From assembly GCA_035946615.1 (NCBI GenBank), contig DASYZB010000152.1, positions 1-44,668 of the forward strand: a DNA stretch of 44,668 bases. The letters run 5' to 3'. Below, in pieces: positions 24,177-32,505 of this stretch. The translations under genes and the position numbers were made by a program. The notes under the pieces are model-generated. The model was not told the origin of the DNA. It saw only the letters and a list, made by a program, of their open reading frames with translations, and did not search any database. The stretch's first letter is position 1. The number at the start of each line of letters is the position of its first letter. This DNA is from Verrucomicrobiia bacterium. Lineage in GTDB: Bacteria > Verrucomicrobiota > Verrucomicrobiia > Limisphaerales > UBA8199.

Positions 24177-26798
24177 CTATTGGCCTTGAATCCGGTAGAA
24201 ACGCGCCGCCCCTCCAGCCGAGGTATCCGTGAACGAGCTGGTAGTCCCGGTTGCGACAATCGGCGCGCCCAAAGCGGTCCAGGATGGGTCCGTGAGCGCG
24301 TTTTTATACATTACCTGATAAGAGCGCCCCGAATAGCTTGGCCACGTTAAGGTCACACTAACCCCTTTGATGATTCCGCTGATACTGAAGGGCGGCAGGG
24401 GCGGGGGGGGCGGCACGCCATAACTCAGGGCTAGGACTCCATTGTTGACGTCGAGGGCATAAATTCGGGGAAATCGGATGACCGTAACCCCGTTCTCCTG
24501 AACGTTTCCGTTCAGGGACGGGAAAAAGTCCTGATCAAAGAGATACGGTGGAATGCCGTTTGTGCTGATCTGGTACAAGGCCAGATCATTGGGAACGTCA
24601 TTGAAAGTAATGCCGCCCAGGATTCCGTGCATGGCGTCCAAACCGATGGAAGACATCGACGAGAAGCTCGAAATACCGCTGGTCGCCGCCGGGTAATCCG
24701 CCACAACGGTCCCTGTCCCCGCAACTTGGTCGAAGGCGATCTGCCGCAGGTCATAGCCGGGGCTCTTCGCCCAGAATGTGTTTCCGGCCCCAAAGGCAAT
24801 CCCCAGGCTCGAGAATCCTGCGGGGACATTAGAAATGGCCAGAGTCGTGGCGCTGAAGTTCTGCCCATCGCTCGTCGTCAACAAGGCGACATTCGTCGCG
24901 GGTCCCCCGCCAAACCCCGAATAAGAACCCAAAAGAATCTCCGTGCTCGCCCCCGCTCCGCGAACAGCCATGGTATCGCCCCACCGATCTTCTGAACCGT
25001 TGCCCGGGTCGCCCGCGTAGGCCTGATAAGGAGCCGCACTGGCGCTCACCGAAGGCCAACTGACCAGGCCAAAATTTGCGCCACTGCCGGCGAGGGTCAG
25101 ATTGCCGGCGTATGCCACGCCGTCATCGGCTACGCCAACCTGGTCTAAATCAAATTGGTTGCCTGGCTGGCCTATGCCCAGAGTATTCAACGCGAATAAG
25201 TCGGCTCCCGTATCCCCGTCCAGAACAAAGACGCCAAAGTTGGCGATGTTTTTGTCGGCCACAAGGACAGTGTTGCTGGCGCCGTCATAGGCAAGCCCGC
25301 GAGTATCATACGTATCCGCCCCACCCAGGTAGGGCCTGAACCCCGGCGCCAAACTCCATAATTGGGTTACTACGCCGCTGGAAGCCGGAGGTACGACTAT
25401 CAATTGGGCCGGGATGCTCGAGGTTGCCCCCGCCAGGTTGGTGACCACGACGTCATACCAGCCGGAGGCACTGGTCGGCGGATACGTTAGTGTGTAAGAG
25501 GTATTTGTGGCGCCATTGATATTTGCTGCACTCGCCACGTTGCTGACAGTATTGAACTGCCATTGATAAGCGAGCGGCGCCGAGCCGCTGGCGGCAACGG
25601 TAAACGTGAACGAGGGGGCGTTGGTGTAAACCGTTCCGCCCACCGGCTCGGTCGTAATCGCCGGGGCGACAGCGGCCGCTGTGAAATTGACGCGAGAAGC
25701 CACCAAGCCGTTATTCGTATCCAGTGCATAGATAAAGTTGGTCTTCCCCTGTCCTCCAAGCGCTGCGCCTCCGGTGAGATTGCCATTTGCGTTGGGAGAA
25801 GCAAAATTGGTCGAGGCCACAGAATTGAGCCCCTGCACGAAATCCTGCAAGGTGTAAAGGTTGACCAGGGTGGTCCCGCTGCTGGCCGGGGTGACTGCTC
25901 CCAGAAACCTCGACACGCTATCGAACGATAAAATCAAATTGTTTCCGCTGAAGGCATTGGTCGCCACAACGGTTGCCGTCACCGGGCTGGATTGGCTTGC
26001 GAAATCCACTGGGAACTGGACCAGGTAAATTGCGGCGCCATTTGGTTTGAAGAGAAAGGTGTTGTTTGTAAAAAATGCAATACCGAAGACCGGCCCTCCG
26101 GTGGCGGGAGGCAATCCTGATATGTTCACCAGGGTCGGATTAAAATTGGTACCATCCAGGGTGCTGAACAAGACGACGTTGGTAGTCGGGACAGTGCCAC
26201 TTTCCACTGGAGCCAGGATGAGGGTGGCGGTTCCGGCACCCGTGACAGCCAGGTTATCGCCAATGCGTTTGCCTATCGTAGCGCCCCCTGTCGGGTCCCC
26301 TGCAAAGACATTGGCAGGCACGGTCATCCAACTCGGCCACCTATAAAGCCGGTAAGCGGTCGATCCGACCGCCGTCGTGAGGTTGGCGCCATAAAACACC
26401 CCGTCGTCGGCGACCGCGACCTGGTCCAGCCAAAAAGTTCCGCCAGAAATACCGGTCGTATCCGCGTTGCCCACCAAACTTCCCGTGGCTCCATCGAACA
26501 CATCAATGGCTGGGGTCGTTCCCGAGCCGGTCACTCCTTTGTTGGCGACAAACACCTGGTTGGAGAGCACACTGAAAGCCAGCCCTCTGTTGACGTCACC
26601 CGTGGCCAGGTGCGCTCCAGGCGTGCCGTTGGTCGCTTGCCAGGTAGTGGTTAGGCTGTAAGTTTGTGCCCCAGCTTCCAGCTTGCCTGCAAGGAGCAAT
26701 AGAATGGCCAACGCCACGCCGCGCCAGTGTCGCGCGGCGGTTGTGGCTTCAAAGCAAAAGGAATTCAACCATTGCAAATGAGGGATATGATTTTTCAT
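24177..26798 (-). CDS. Large secreted protein, duplicated module around an Ig-like domain
   Basis: 873 residues from the ATG at 26798 (an in-frame ATG at 26834 has a poorer signal). A signal peptide ends near LEAGAQ (about residue 45). Residues about 50-370 and 470-790 are two copies of one module: compare LDQVAVADDGVFYGANLT with LDQVGVADDGVAYAGNLT, and VFAGDPTGG...IGDNLAV with AYAGDPGNG...WGDTMAV. Between them is an Ig-like domain (PAITTEPVGGTVYTNAPSFTF ... YQW). A C-terminal module (VTLTWPSYSGRSYQV ... RFYRIQGQ) resembles the region found at the end of many secreted verrucomicrobial proteins. The modules look like propeller-type blades, possibly of the DUF4623 type. Function unknown, likely surface or carbohydrate related. 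The pseudopilin gene lies just upstream on the same strand. Confidence 0.78.
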   Translation of the reverse strand: MKNHIPHLQWLNSFCFEATTAARHWRGVALAILLLLAGKLEAGAQTYSLTTTWQATNGTPGAHLATGDVNRGLAFSVLSNQVFVANKGVTGSGTTPAIDVFDGATGSLVGNADTTGISGGTFWLDQVAVADDGVFYGANLTTAVGSTAYRLYRWPSWMTVPANVFAGDPTGGATIGKRIGDNLAVTGAGTATLILAPVESGTVPTTNVVLFSTLDGTNFNPTLVNISGLPPATGGPVFGIAFFTNNTFLFKPNGAAIYLVQFPVDFASQSSPVTATVVATNAFSGNNLILSFDSVSRFLGAVTPASSGTTLVNLYTLQDFVQGLNSVASTNFASPNANGNLTGGAALGGQGKTNFIYALDTNNGLVASRVNFTAAAVAPAITTEPVGGTVYTNAPSFTFTVAASGSAPLAYQWQFNTVSNVASAANINGATNTSYTLTYPPTSASGWYDVVVTNLAGATSSIPAQLIVVPPASSGVVTQLWSLAPGFRPYLGGADTYDTRGLAYDGASNTVLVADKNIANFGVFVLDGDTGADLFALNTLGIGQPGNQFDLDQVGVADDGVAYAGNLTLAGSGANFGLVSWPSVSASAAPYQAYAGDPGNGSEDRWGDTMAVRGAGASTEILLGSYSGFGGGPATNVALLTTSDGQNFSATTLAISNVPAGFSSLGIAFGAGNTFWAKSPGYDLRQIAFDQVAGTGTVVADYPAATSGISSFSSMSSIGLDAMHGILGGITFNDVPNDLALYQISTNGIPPYLFDQDFFPSLNGNVQENGVTVIRFPRIYALDVNNGVLALSYGVPPPPPLPPFSISGIIKGVSVTLTWPSYSGRSYQVMYKNALTDPSWTALGAPIVATGTTSSFTDTSAGGAARFYRIQGQ

Positions 26799-26858
26799 AG
26801 GTGTTGTGGTTAATGGTGCAGATTGGCCGCGCATCAGTCAGATTTCAAGCAATCGTTC

Positions 26859-27776
26859 TCACTGCATGATGGGCACTGTTCGTTTGAGCCGTTTGAGGTC
26901 CGGGTCGGCGGCATCGCTGGGAGCACCCCAACCCGGGCCAATGCTGCCGGCGCCGGAATCAGCGATGGCATTGTCATTAAGAATCCAGGGCCCGCGCCAT
27001 TTCCAGTACTCAGCGTGCCCATCGCCAAAGGAAAGAACACAGCCGTTATTATGGCGGCTGGCGGGTAAATTCCAGTAGCCAATTACTCCCCCCAGTGGGT
27101 CCAATGTTGTGCCAGAGTAGATGCCGAGTGCGTTGTTATCGATGCTATTAGCCGCTTCGTCCAAGAACACGGAGGCCAGACTCGGTCCTGGATTCAAAAT
27201 CTGCGTCAGGCGAAAAAAACTGCCATTGGTCGGGTTGTAATTATTCTCGTCCACCCAATTCATGCCGGTGCTCATCGAGACACTCCGCGACCGGCGAACC
27301 GCTGGGTTCCCGTTCACGGCCGAATTGTCCGCCGGGCAGTGGTAAATACCGGGGCTTCCATTATAAGGATAAAGCAAACCAAACACGATCGCCCAGTTGG
27401 TCGGGTCCGTGCGCGCATTTCCGGTCCAATTGCCCAAGCCCAGCTTTTGGCCTGAAGAAATCCAAGCATAAGGGCCGCAGCCCGCATTGCCCATGGTATG
27501 GTTGTTAACCAGCTTGTCCTGGTTGTCGCCTGCATACATCATCCAGGCCAGAGTCAGTTGCTTTTCATCGTTCAGGCAACTAGAGGTCTGGGCCCGCACT
27601 TTGGCTTTGGATAATGCAGGCAGAAGCATCGCCGCCAGAATCGCGATAATAGCGATAACGACCAGCAGCTCGATCAGCGTGAATCCGAAGGGGGCCTCCA
27701 CGGGCGCCTCATGGGTGCCTCGTTTCAATGAACCAGGCGCCGATACATCTGCTGGTTTCATAAGAAGCGCATACAT
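26859..27776 (-). CDS. Type II secretion/type IV pseudopilin-like protein, PVC-type
   Basis: 305 residues. The prepilin signal lies unusually deep: the cleavage is expected between Gly31 and Phe32 in [26 protein letters not shown], with Glu36 as the conserved position-5 acid. The long globular part ([12 protein letters not shown]..., YHCPADN..., [20 protein letters not shown]) has the SxxFxDGHxExxxW ending typical of the expanded pseudopilin family of Verrucomicrobiota and Planctomycetota. A start at the ATG of residue 6 (27761) would shorten the leader slightly. It is upstream of the secreted protein gene with a gap of 60 bases, and the two may be co-expressed. Confidence 0.9.
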   Translation of the reverse strand: MYALLMKPADVSAPGSLKRGTHEAPVEAPFGFTLIELLVVIAIIAILAAMLLPALSKAKVRAQTSSCLNDEKQLTLAWMMYAGDNQDKLVNNHTMGNAGCGPYAWISSGQKLGLGNWTGNARTDPTNWAIVFGLLYPYNGSPGIYHCPADNSAVNGNPAVRRSRSVSMSTGMNWVDENNYNPTNGSFFRLTQILNPGPSLASVFLDEAANSIDNNALGIYSGTTLDPLGGVIGYWNLPASRHNNGCVLSFGDGHAEYWKWRGPWILNDNAIADSGAGSIGPGWGAPSDAADPDLKRLKRTVPIMQ

Positions 27777-27842
27777 TCAATCCCGCTTATTGTCAATAAT
27801 TGCGCTCGGCGACATAATTGCGCTCGGCGCATGCACCTCAAA

Positions 27843-29393
27843 TCACCCTGCAGCCTTATTCCTCAACCGCATCACCCGCGTGATGGAAGGCGGGATTTCC
27901 TCGGGGCGGTGGGTCACGTAGATGGCGGTAACCAAACGACCGCGGATGAGGCCATCGATAGTGCGGATGAAGAGCCCCCGGTGGGCTGAATCCAATCCCT
28001 GGCACGGCTCATCAAGGATCAACAAACGCGGCTGTTTCACCAAAGCTCGGGCCAGGAGCGTCATCCGCTGCAAGCCGGCAGAGAGGGCAAAAAGCGGCTC
28101 ACGTCCCAGGTCGATCAGTTGAAAACGCTTCAGCCAACGAAGCGCGGCAGCGCGTTGAATCCTGTTCGGCTCTTGGAAAAGACCGGCGGTCTCGTGAAAG
28201 CCGGAGACCACCACGTCCATGCAAGTCGCATCGGTGGGATAGTGCAGGTGCAGTTCCGGTGAGACCCAGCCGAGGTGGCGTTTGAGGTCCCATATTGATT
28301 CGCCGCTGCCGCGTTGGCGTCCGAAGACAGAGATGTCGTTGACGTAAGACTGGGGGTGATCGCCCAGAATCAGGCTCAACAAGGTCGTCTTGCCGGAGCC
28401 GTTCGGCCCGAGCAACGCCCAGCTCTCTCCTTCCCAAACGGTCCAGTTGATGCCGCGTAAGATAATCGTTTCGCCGTAACCCACTGTGACGTCTCGCAAA
28501 CGGAACAATTGCTCTGGATGGTTTAACCGTCGCTTTCCCAAAGCCGATGTCCGGGCCGGCGCTGACCGCGGACGTATTCGCAATTTCAACGGCTGCCTCA
28601 TTTGTGCGGAAAGCTCACCGGGAAGCATCGACAGCCGTGGACCGGATGTAATGACCCGGCAATCATCCAGCCTGAGCACGTGGGTAATGTGCCTTGGCAA
28701 ATCTTCCGGGCGCGTGCTGAGGAGGAGGATACGCAGAGGCGACGCCATTAAATTCTCGAGGACCTCGCCAAAATGCCGGCGCGTTGCGCCGTCCAGGCCG
28801 ACGAAGGGTTCATCCAGTATCAGCAGGCGCAAAGGCCGGCAAAGGGCGCGGGCTAGTTGCGCGCGCTGCCTCTCGCCGTTGGATAAGGACAGGAGGGAGT
28901 GGTTGAGCAGGGATTCGAGCTGCAAGAGGGCTATCGCCTGGCGGCGCCGGGGCGCAAAACCGGCCCGCGCCTGGTTGCGCTGCGGCATGACCTCGAATGG
29001 GTTTATCTCCATCACGCGCTCGTACGAGAGAAAATCGCCAACGCTCAGCGCGCCTTGTTGCTCGATGCTGTTCCAGCGCGATTGAACGATAGTTTCATGA
29101 ACATCAGCCTGGCGATCTTCAAACGAGACATGCCCTATGGCCTCCTCATGGCTCAGCCCGGGCGGAGGATGGAAGTAATAGTCCAACTCGCCACGAACCA
29201 GCGGCAGGCGGCCACGAAGGCCATCGGCCAGCAACGATTTGCCTGAGCCGTTCGGGCCGAGAACGGCCCAGTGCTCGTGGCGCTGAAAGCTCCATGAGGT
29301 GTTTTCAAAAATGAGGCGGTCTCCCAGACGGAAGCTCGCGTTGCGCAGCTCGAGGAAGGGTGGGGAAGGGCGGGCTGGAGACGTTGCGCCCAT
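27843..29393 (-). CDS. Tandem ABC ATPase (ModF/PhrA-like), no membrane partner
   Basis: 516 residues with two ABC domains. First: Walker A LGPNGSGKS (about 44-52), signature LSNGERQRAQLARAL, Walker B LLILDEPFVGLD. Second: Walker A LGPNGSGKT (about 322-330), signature LSAGLQRMTLLARAL, Walker B LLILDEPCQGLD. There are no membrane segments. The second signature lacks the usual G-G-Q pattern. The two-domain soluble architecture with WVSPELHLHYP and HRPEEIPPSITRVMRL resembles E. coli ModF (PhrA), of unclear role in molybdate handling. It overlaps or abuts the membrane TPR gene, and together they may form a unit, but no mod genes are near. Confidence 0.88.
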   Translation of the reverse strand: MGATSPARPSPPFLELRNASFRLGDRLIFENTSWSFQRHEHWAVLGPNGSGKSLLADGLRGRLPLVRGELDYYFHPPPGLSHEEAIGHVSFEDRQADVHETIVQSRWNSIEQQGALSVGDFLSYERVMEINPFEVMPQRNQARAGFAPRRRQAIALLQLESLLNHSLLSLSNGERQRAQLARALCRPLRLLILDEPFVGLDGATRRHFGEVLENLMASPLRILLLSTRPEDLPRHITHVLRLDDCRVITSGPRLSMLPGELSAQMRQPLKLRIRPRSAPARTSALGKRRLNHPEQLFRLRDVTVGYGETIILRGINWTVWEGESWALLGPNGSGKTTLLSLILGDHPQSYVNDISVFGRQRGSGESIWDLKRHLGWVSPELHLHYPTDATCMDVVVSGFHETAGLFQEPNRIQRAAALRWLKRFQLIDLGREPLFALSAGLQRMTLLARALVKQPRLLILDEPCQGLDSAHRGLFIRTIDGLIRGRLVTAIYVTHRPEEIPPSITRVMRLRNKAAG

Positions 29394-30779
29394 TCAACTC
29401 GCGCTCTGCCGCCGCTCGTCGGTTGCCGCATTGAGTCGGCGCCGCGCCGTATAAGCCTGTGGGCTGCCGGGGAACTCTTGAATCAGGCGCTCGAGGAACT
29501 TGCGCCCTGTATCAAAATCCTTCTGGTAGCGCAGGTGCCAGGAGGCCACCAAACCCAGCCATTCCGCTCGCCGTTCGTCCGGCTGCCCGGGCATATTCAG
29601 CAGTAGCATGACCTGTTCAATCCCGAGATCGGCGCGCTCAAGTTGTTCGGTGAAAATCCGGGCCAGCTTTTCTCTGGCGGGGACATTGTCCGGGTCCTCC
29701 TTAAGACGCTGGACACACTCGTTGGCCGCGCGGGCTGCCTGGCGGCGTTCCAAGGGAGTTTCGGCCAGCCTCGGAGGCTGGTCCGTTTCACTGAGCGCCG
29801 GCAGCGGGATGGGTTTGGCAGTTCGTTGCTCGCGCAGTTCCTCGACGGTTTTGGGCAATTGATTGATTCGTAATTGAGCCATATGGGCCAGATGCGTGCC
29901 TGGAAAGCGATTGCAAATCACTTCGAGCGCCCGCCGGGCCGCCAGCGGCTGCTGGGCGAGTCTCAACTGCCAATCTGCCAGCCGATGAAGGGCAACGGAA
30001 ACCTGGGAGGCAGTGACCCCCGGCTGGTCACAGAGTTCCAGCACCGTCCGCTCTGCTTCGGCGACATCACCGAAATGATTGGCGTATAGCTCCGCCAGCA
30101 TCATCCAGCCCTCGAAATCCTCTTCGCATTTTTCGAGCTCGCGCAGGATTTCCAGCTCGGCTTCGTTGTATTTGCCGAACTTCATTCGGGCAACGGCTCG
30201 CGCGTACATCGGCGGCATTCTTTTCCGGTGCAGGACAGATGGGGCATACCCGGCCATGGGAATGAGCACCACTCCTGCTGCCAGGCCGAAGCTCGCCCAG
30301 CCGCCGATCAGCAACACCAACAGGGCGGGGAAAAACAATCCCAGCACACACGTCCAACATAAGCCCTTAAAGTCCTTGCGCGGCTCTTCTGGCGCAGCCA
30401 ATCCAGCCCTCACTAATACCCATCCCAACGTAATCGCGACCCAATACGAACTGATGATGAACAGGCCGGCGCCAGCCACCCGTAAATATTCCGGAAACCA
30501 TGGACCTCCGCTGTTGCGGGCGGCCTGGACCTGCGGCATAAAAGGCTGCAAGCTCCACGACAAACCCACGTTCATCAGCATCCAAATGAGAAAAGGAACT
30601 GCCCCGCCTTTAACCGCCCAAGCGCCCAACCAGCGCCACATCCCCGCCTGGTTCGGCTCTGGTACAAGCCGCAAAATCACATAGAGCGCCGCCGCGGCAA
30701 AACAGCCGCTGAAGATCAAAAACCAAACAAAAATGGCCAGCCCAGCGCTCATGCGTGTTTTGCCTTCGTCATTCAGCAT
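29394..30779 (-). CDS. Membrane protein with TPR-like C-terminal half
   Basis: 461 residues; a start at the ATG at 30752 (residue 10) is an alternative. N-terminal half: about five membrane segments (residues 10-35, 52-72, 100-125, 145-165, 168-185). C-terminal half (190-461): helical hairpins with TPR-like spacing, e.g. ARMKFGKYNEAELEILRELEKCEEDFEGWMMLAELY, ARRALEVICNRFPGTHLAHMAQLRINQLP and GRKFLERLIQEFPGSPQAYTARRRL. A cytoplasmic solenoid attached to a membrane module suggests a scaffold or regulator. Its stop abuts the start codon of the tandem ABC ATPase, so the pair is probably co-translated. No enzymatic motif seen. Confidence 0.75.
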   Translation of the reverse strand: MLNDEGKTRMSAGLAIFVWFLIFSGCFAAAALYVILRLVPEPNQAGMWRWLGAWAVKGGAVPFLIWMLMNVGLSWSLQPFMPQVQAARNSGGPWFPEYLRVAGAGLFIISSYWVAITLGWVLVRAGLAAPEEPRKDFKGLCWTCVLGLFFPALLVLLIGGWASFGLAAGVVLIPMAGYAPSVLHRKRMPPMYARAVARMKFGKYNEAELEILRELEKCEEDFEGWMMLAELYANHFGDVAEAERTVLELCDQPGVTASQVSVALHRLADWQLRLAQQPLAARRALEVICNRFPGTHLAHMAQLRINQLPKTVEELREQRTAKPIPLPALSETDQPPRLAETPLERRQAARAANECVQRLKEDPDNVPAREKLARIFTEQLERADLGIEQVMLLLNMPGQPDERRAEWLGLVASWHLRYQKDFDTGRKFLERLIQEFPGSPQAYTARRRLNAATDERRQSAS

Positions 30780-30885
30780 CTAACAGAAATCAGGAAAAAG
30801 AAAGCCCGTGTTCTGCCACGCAGGCGCCGTTTTGCCCTTCGCTCTCTTCTGTTCAAAAGCAATTCCAGCAGTAAGATGCACCGCG

Positions 30886-32400
30886 ATGAAACCACAACTC
30901 GTCGTCCGTTCACTGCGCCGTTCATGTTCCCGATTTGTTTGTAAGCTGTTTCCAGTTTTTGTGCTCTGGAGCTTTTGTTCCTCCAGTTTGCCGGCTGGGC
31001 AGCCCCTCTTGTTGCATCCAGAAAACGGCCACTATTTCCTGTTTCGCGGCAAACCAGCGCTCTTCATTACTTCCGGCGAACATTACGGAGCGGTGTTGAA
31101 TCGGGATTTTAATTATGTGAGCTACCTCGATACGCTGGCGAGAGCGGGTTTGAACGGCACACGCACCTGGACGGGAGTCTATTGCGAGTCGCCCGCAGCT
31201 TTCAACATCACCAGCAACACCCTGGCGCCGGCGCCTGGGCGCCTGATCTGTCCCTGGGCGCGGAGCGAGCAACCGGGCTGCGGCTGCGGCGGCAATAAGT
31301 TTGATTTGAATAGGTGGGACCCTGCTTATGTTGCACGTCTGAAGGACTTCCTGTCGAAGGCAAGCCGCAAAGGCATCATTGTCGAGCTAAACCTTTTCTG
31401 CCCGTTTTACGACGAGAGCATGTGGTTGCTCAGCCCGATGAACGGGGCCAACAACATCAACGGCCTGGGAAAGCTGGCCCGCACGAATGTTTATACGCTC
31501 GATAGAAACGGCGGTCTGCTGGCGGTTCAGGAGGCATTGGCACGCAAGCTCGTGACTGAGCTGAAGAACTTCGACAATCTCTATTATGAAATCTGCAATG
31601 AACCCTATTTCGGCGGGGTCACCATCGAGTGGCAACGCCATATCGCGGATGTAATCTTTGCAACCGAGACTCCTTTCGGCGCGCATCACCTCATCTCCCA
31701 AAATATCGCCAATGAAAAGGCCCCAGTGCAAGACCCGCATCCGGCGGTTTCCATTTTCAATTTTCACTATGCCACTCCGCCGGACACGGTTGCGATGAAC
31801 TTTGGTTTGAATCGGGTAATTGGCGACAACGAAACCGGCTTTCGCGGGACCAACGACGCCCCTTATCGAATGGAGGCATGGGATTTCATCATCGCCGGCG
31901 GGGGTCTGTTCAATAACCTGGACTATTCGTTCACTGTCGGGCACGAAGACGGCACGTTTGGTGTTCCAGCCGGACAACCCGGCGGCGGAAACCCTGGACT
32001 GCGCCGCCAGATTGGATTTCTTAGAGAATTCATCAATGGGTTCGATTTTGTGCATATGCGGCCAGGGGACGAGGGTGTCAATGGGAACTTGCCGCCGGGC
32101 ACAACCGTTCGGGCGCTCGTCAAACCCGGGGAGGAGTACATTCTATACGTGCGCAGTGGTATTGGCGGGAAAAGCGATCAAAGGCAGGCGAAATTCCGGG
32201 AAGGCGAACTCGCGCTGCAGCTCAAACTGCCCTCGGGCAAGTTCACCGCGCAGTGGTTTAATACCCGAATGGCTAAGTTGGTGTCGCGCGAGCGGTTCGA
32301 GCACCAAGGTGGAGTCCGTACGATTAAGGTCCCTGCTTTTGACCAGGACATCGTCCTTGCGGTGCGCAGAGCGGCACTACCAATGGAAAAACACAAGTGA
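30886..32400 (+). CDS. Putative secreted glycoside hydrolase, clan GH-A type
   Basis: 504 residues from the ATG at 30886 (the open frame begins earlier but its first 26 residues have no signal features). A signal peptide (hydrophobic LFPVFVLWSFCSSSLPAG) is followed by a (beta/alpha)8-like fold. HPENGHYFLFRGKPALFITSGEHYGAVLNRDFN is the DUF4038-like opening. The acid/base is Glu239 in YYEICNEP (the strand-4 NEP motif) and the nucleophile is likely Glu316 in VIGDNETGF. A C-terminal beta domain follows (residues 405-495). The substrate is not deducible; family relatives act on plant and host polysaccharides. It stands divergent from the TPR gene, and convergent with the restriction gene. Confidence 0.82.
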   Translation: MKPQLVVRSLRRSCSRFVCKLFPVFVLWSFCSSSLPAGQPLLLHPENGHYFLFRGKPALFITSGEHYGAVLNRDFNYVSYLDTLARAGLNGTRTWTGVYCESPAAFNITSNTLAPAPGRLICPWARSEQPGCGCGGNKFDLNRWDPAYVARLKDFLSKASRKGIIVELNLFCPFYDESMWLLSPMNGANNINGLGKLARTNVYTLDRNGGLLAVQEALARKLVTELKNFDNLYYEICNEPYFGGVTIEWQRHIADVIFATETPFGAHHLISQNIANEKAPVQDPHPAVSIFNFHYATPPDTVAMNFGLNRVIGDNETGFRGTNDAPYRMEAWDFIIAGGGLFNNLDYSFTVGHEDGTFGVPAGQPGGGNPGLRRQIGFLREFINGFDFVHMRPGDEGVNGNLPPGTTVRALVKPGEEYILYVRSGIGGKSDQRQAKFREGELALQLKLPSGKFTAQWFNTRMAKLVSRERFEHQGGVRTIKVPAFDQDIVLAVRRAALPMEKHK

Positions 32401-32505
32401 CCCGCTAAACTGGGGCGCGCTCGGCGGCCAATCCTCAGGCCTACCCACCAGACCCACCATATTTATTGTGTAACTTGTTCAATCCAAACAGGCATCTCGT
32501 TCTTA

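Noticed and set aside
28486-29085. 199-residue open frame on the plus strand
   Set aside because: It is antisense to the tandem ABC ATPase, whose Walker and signature motifs are intact.
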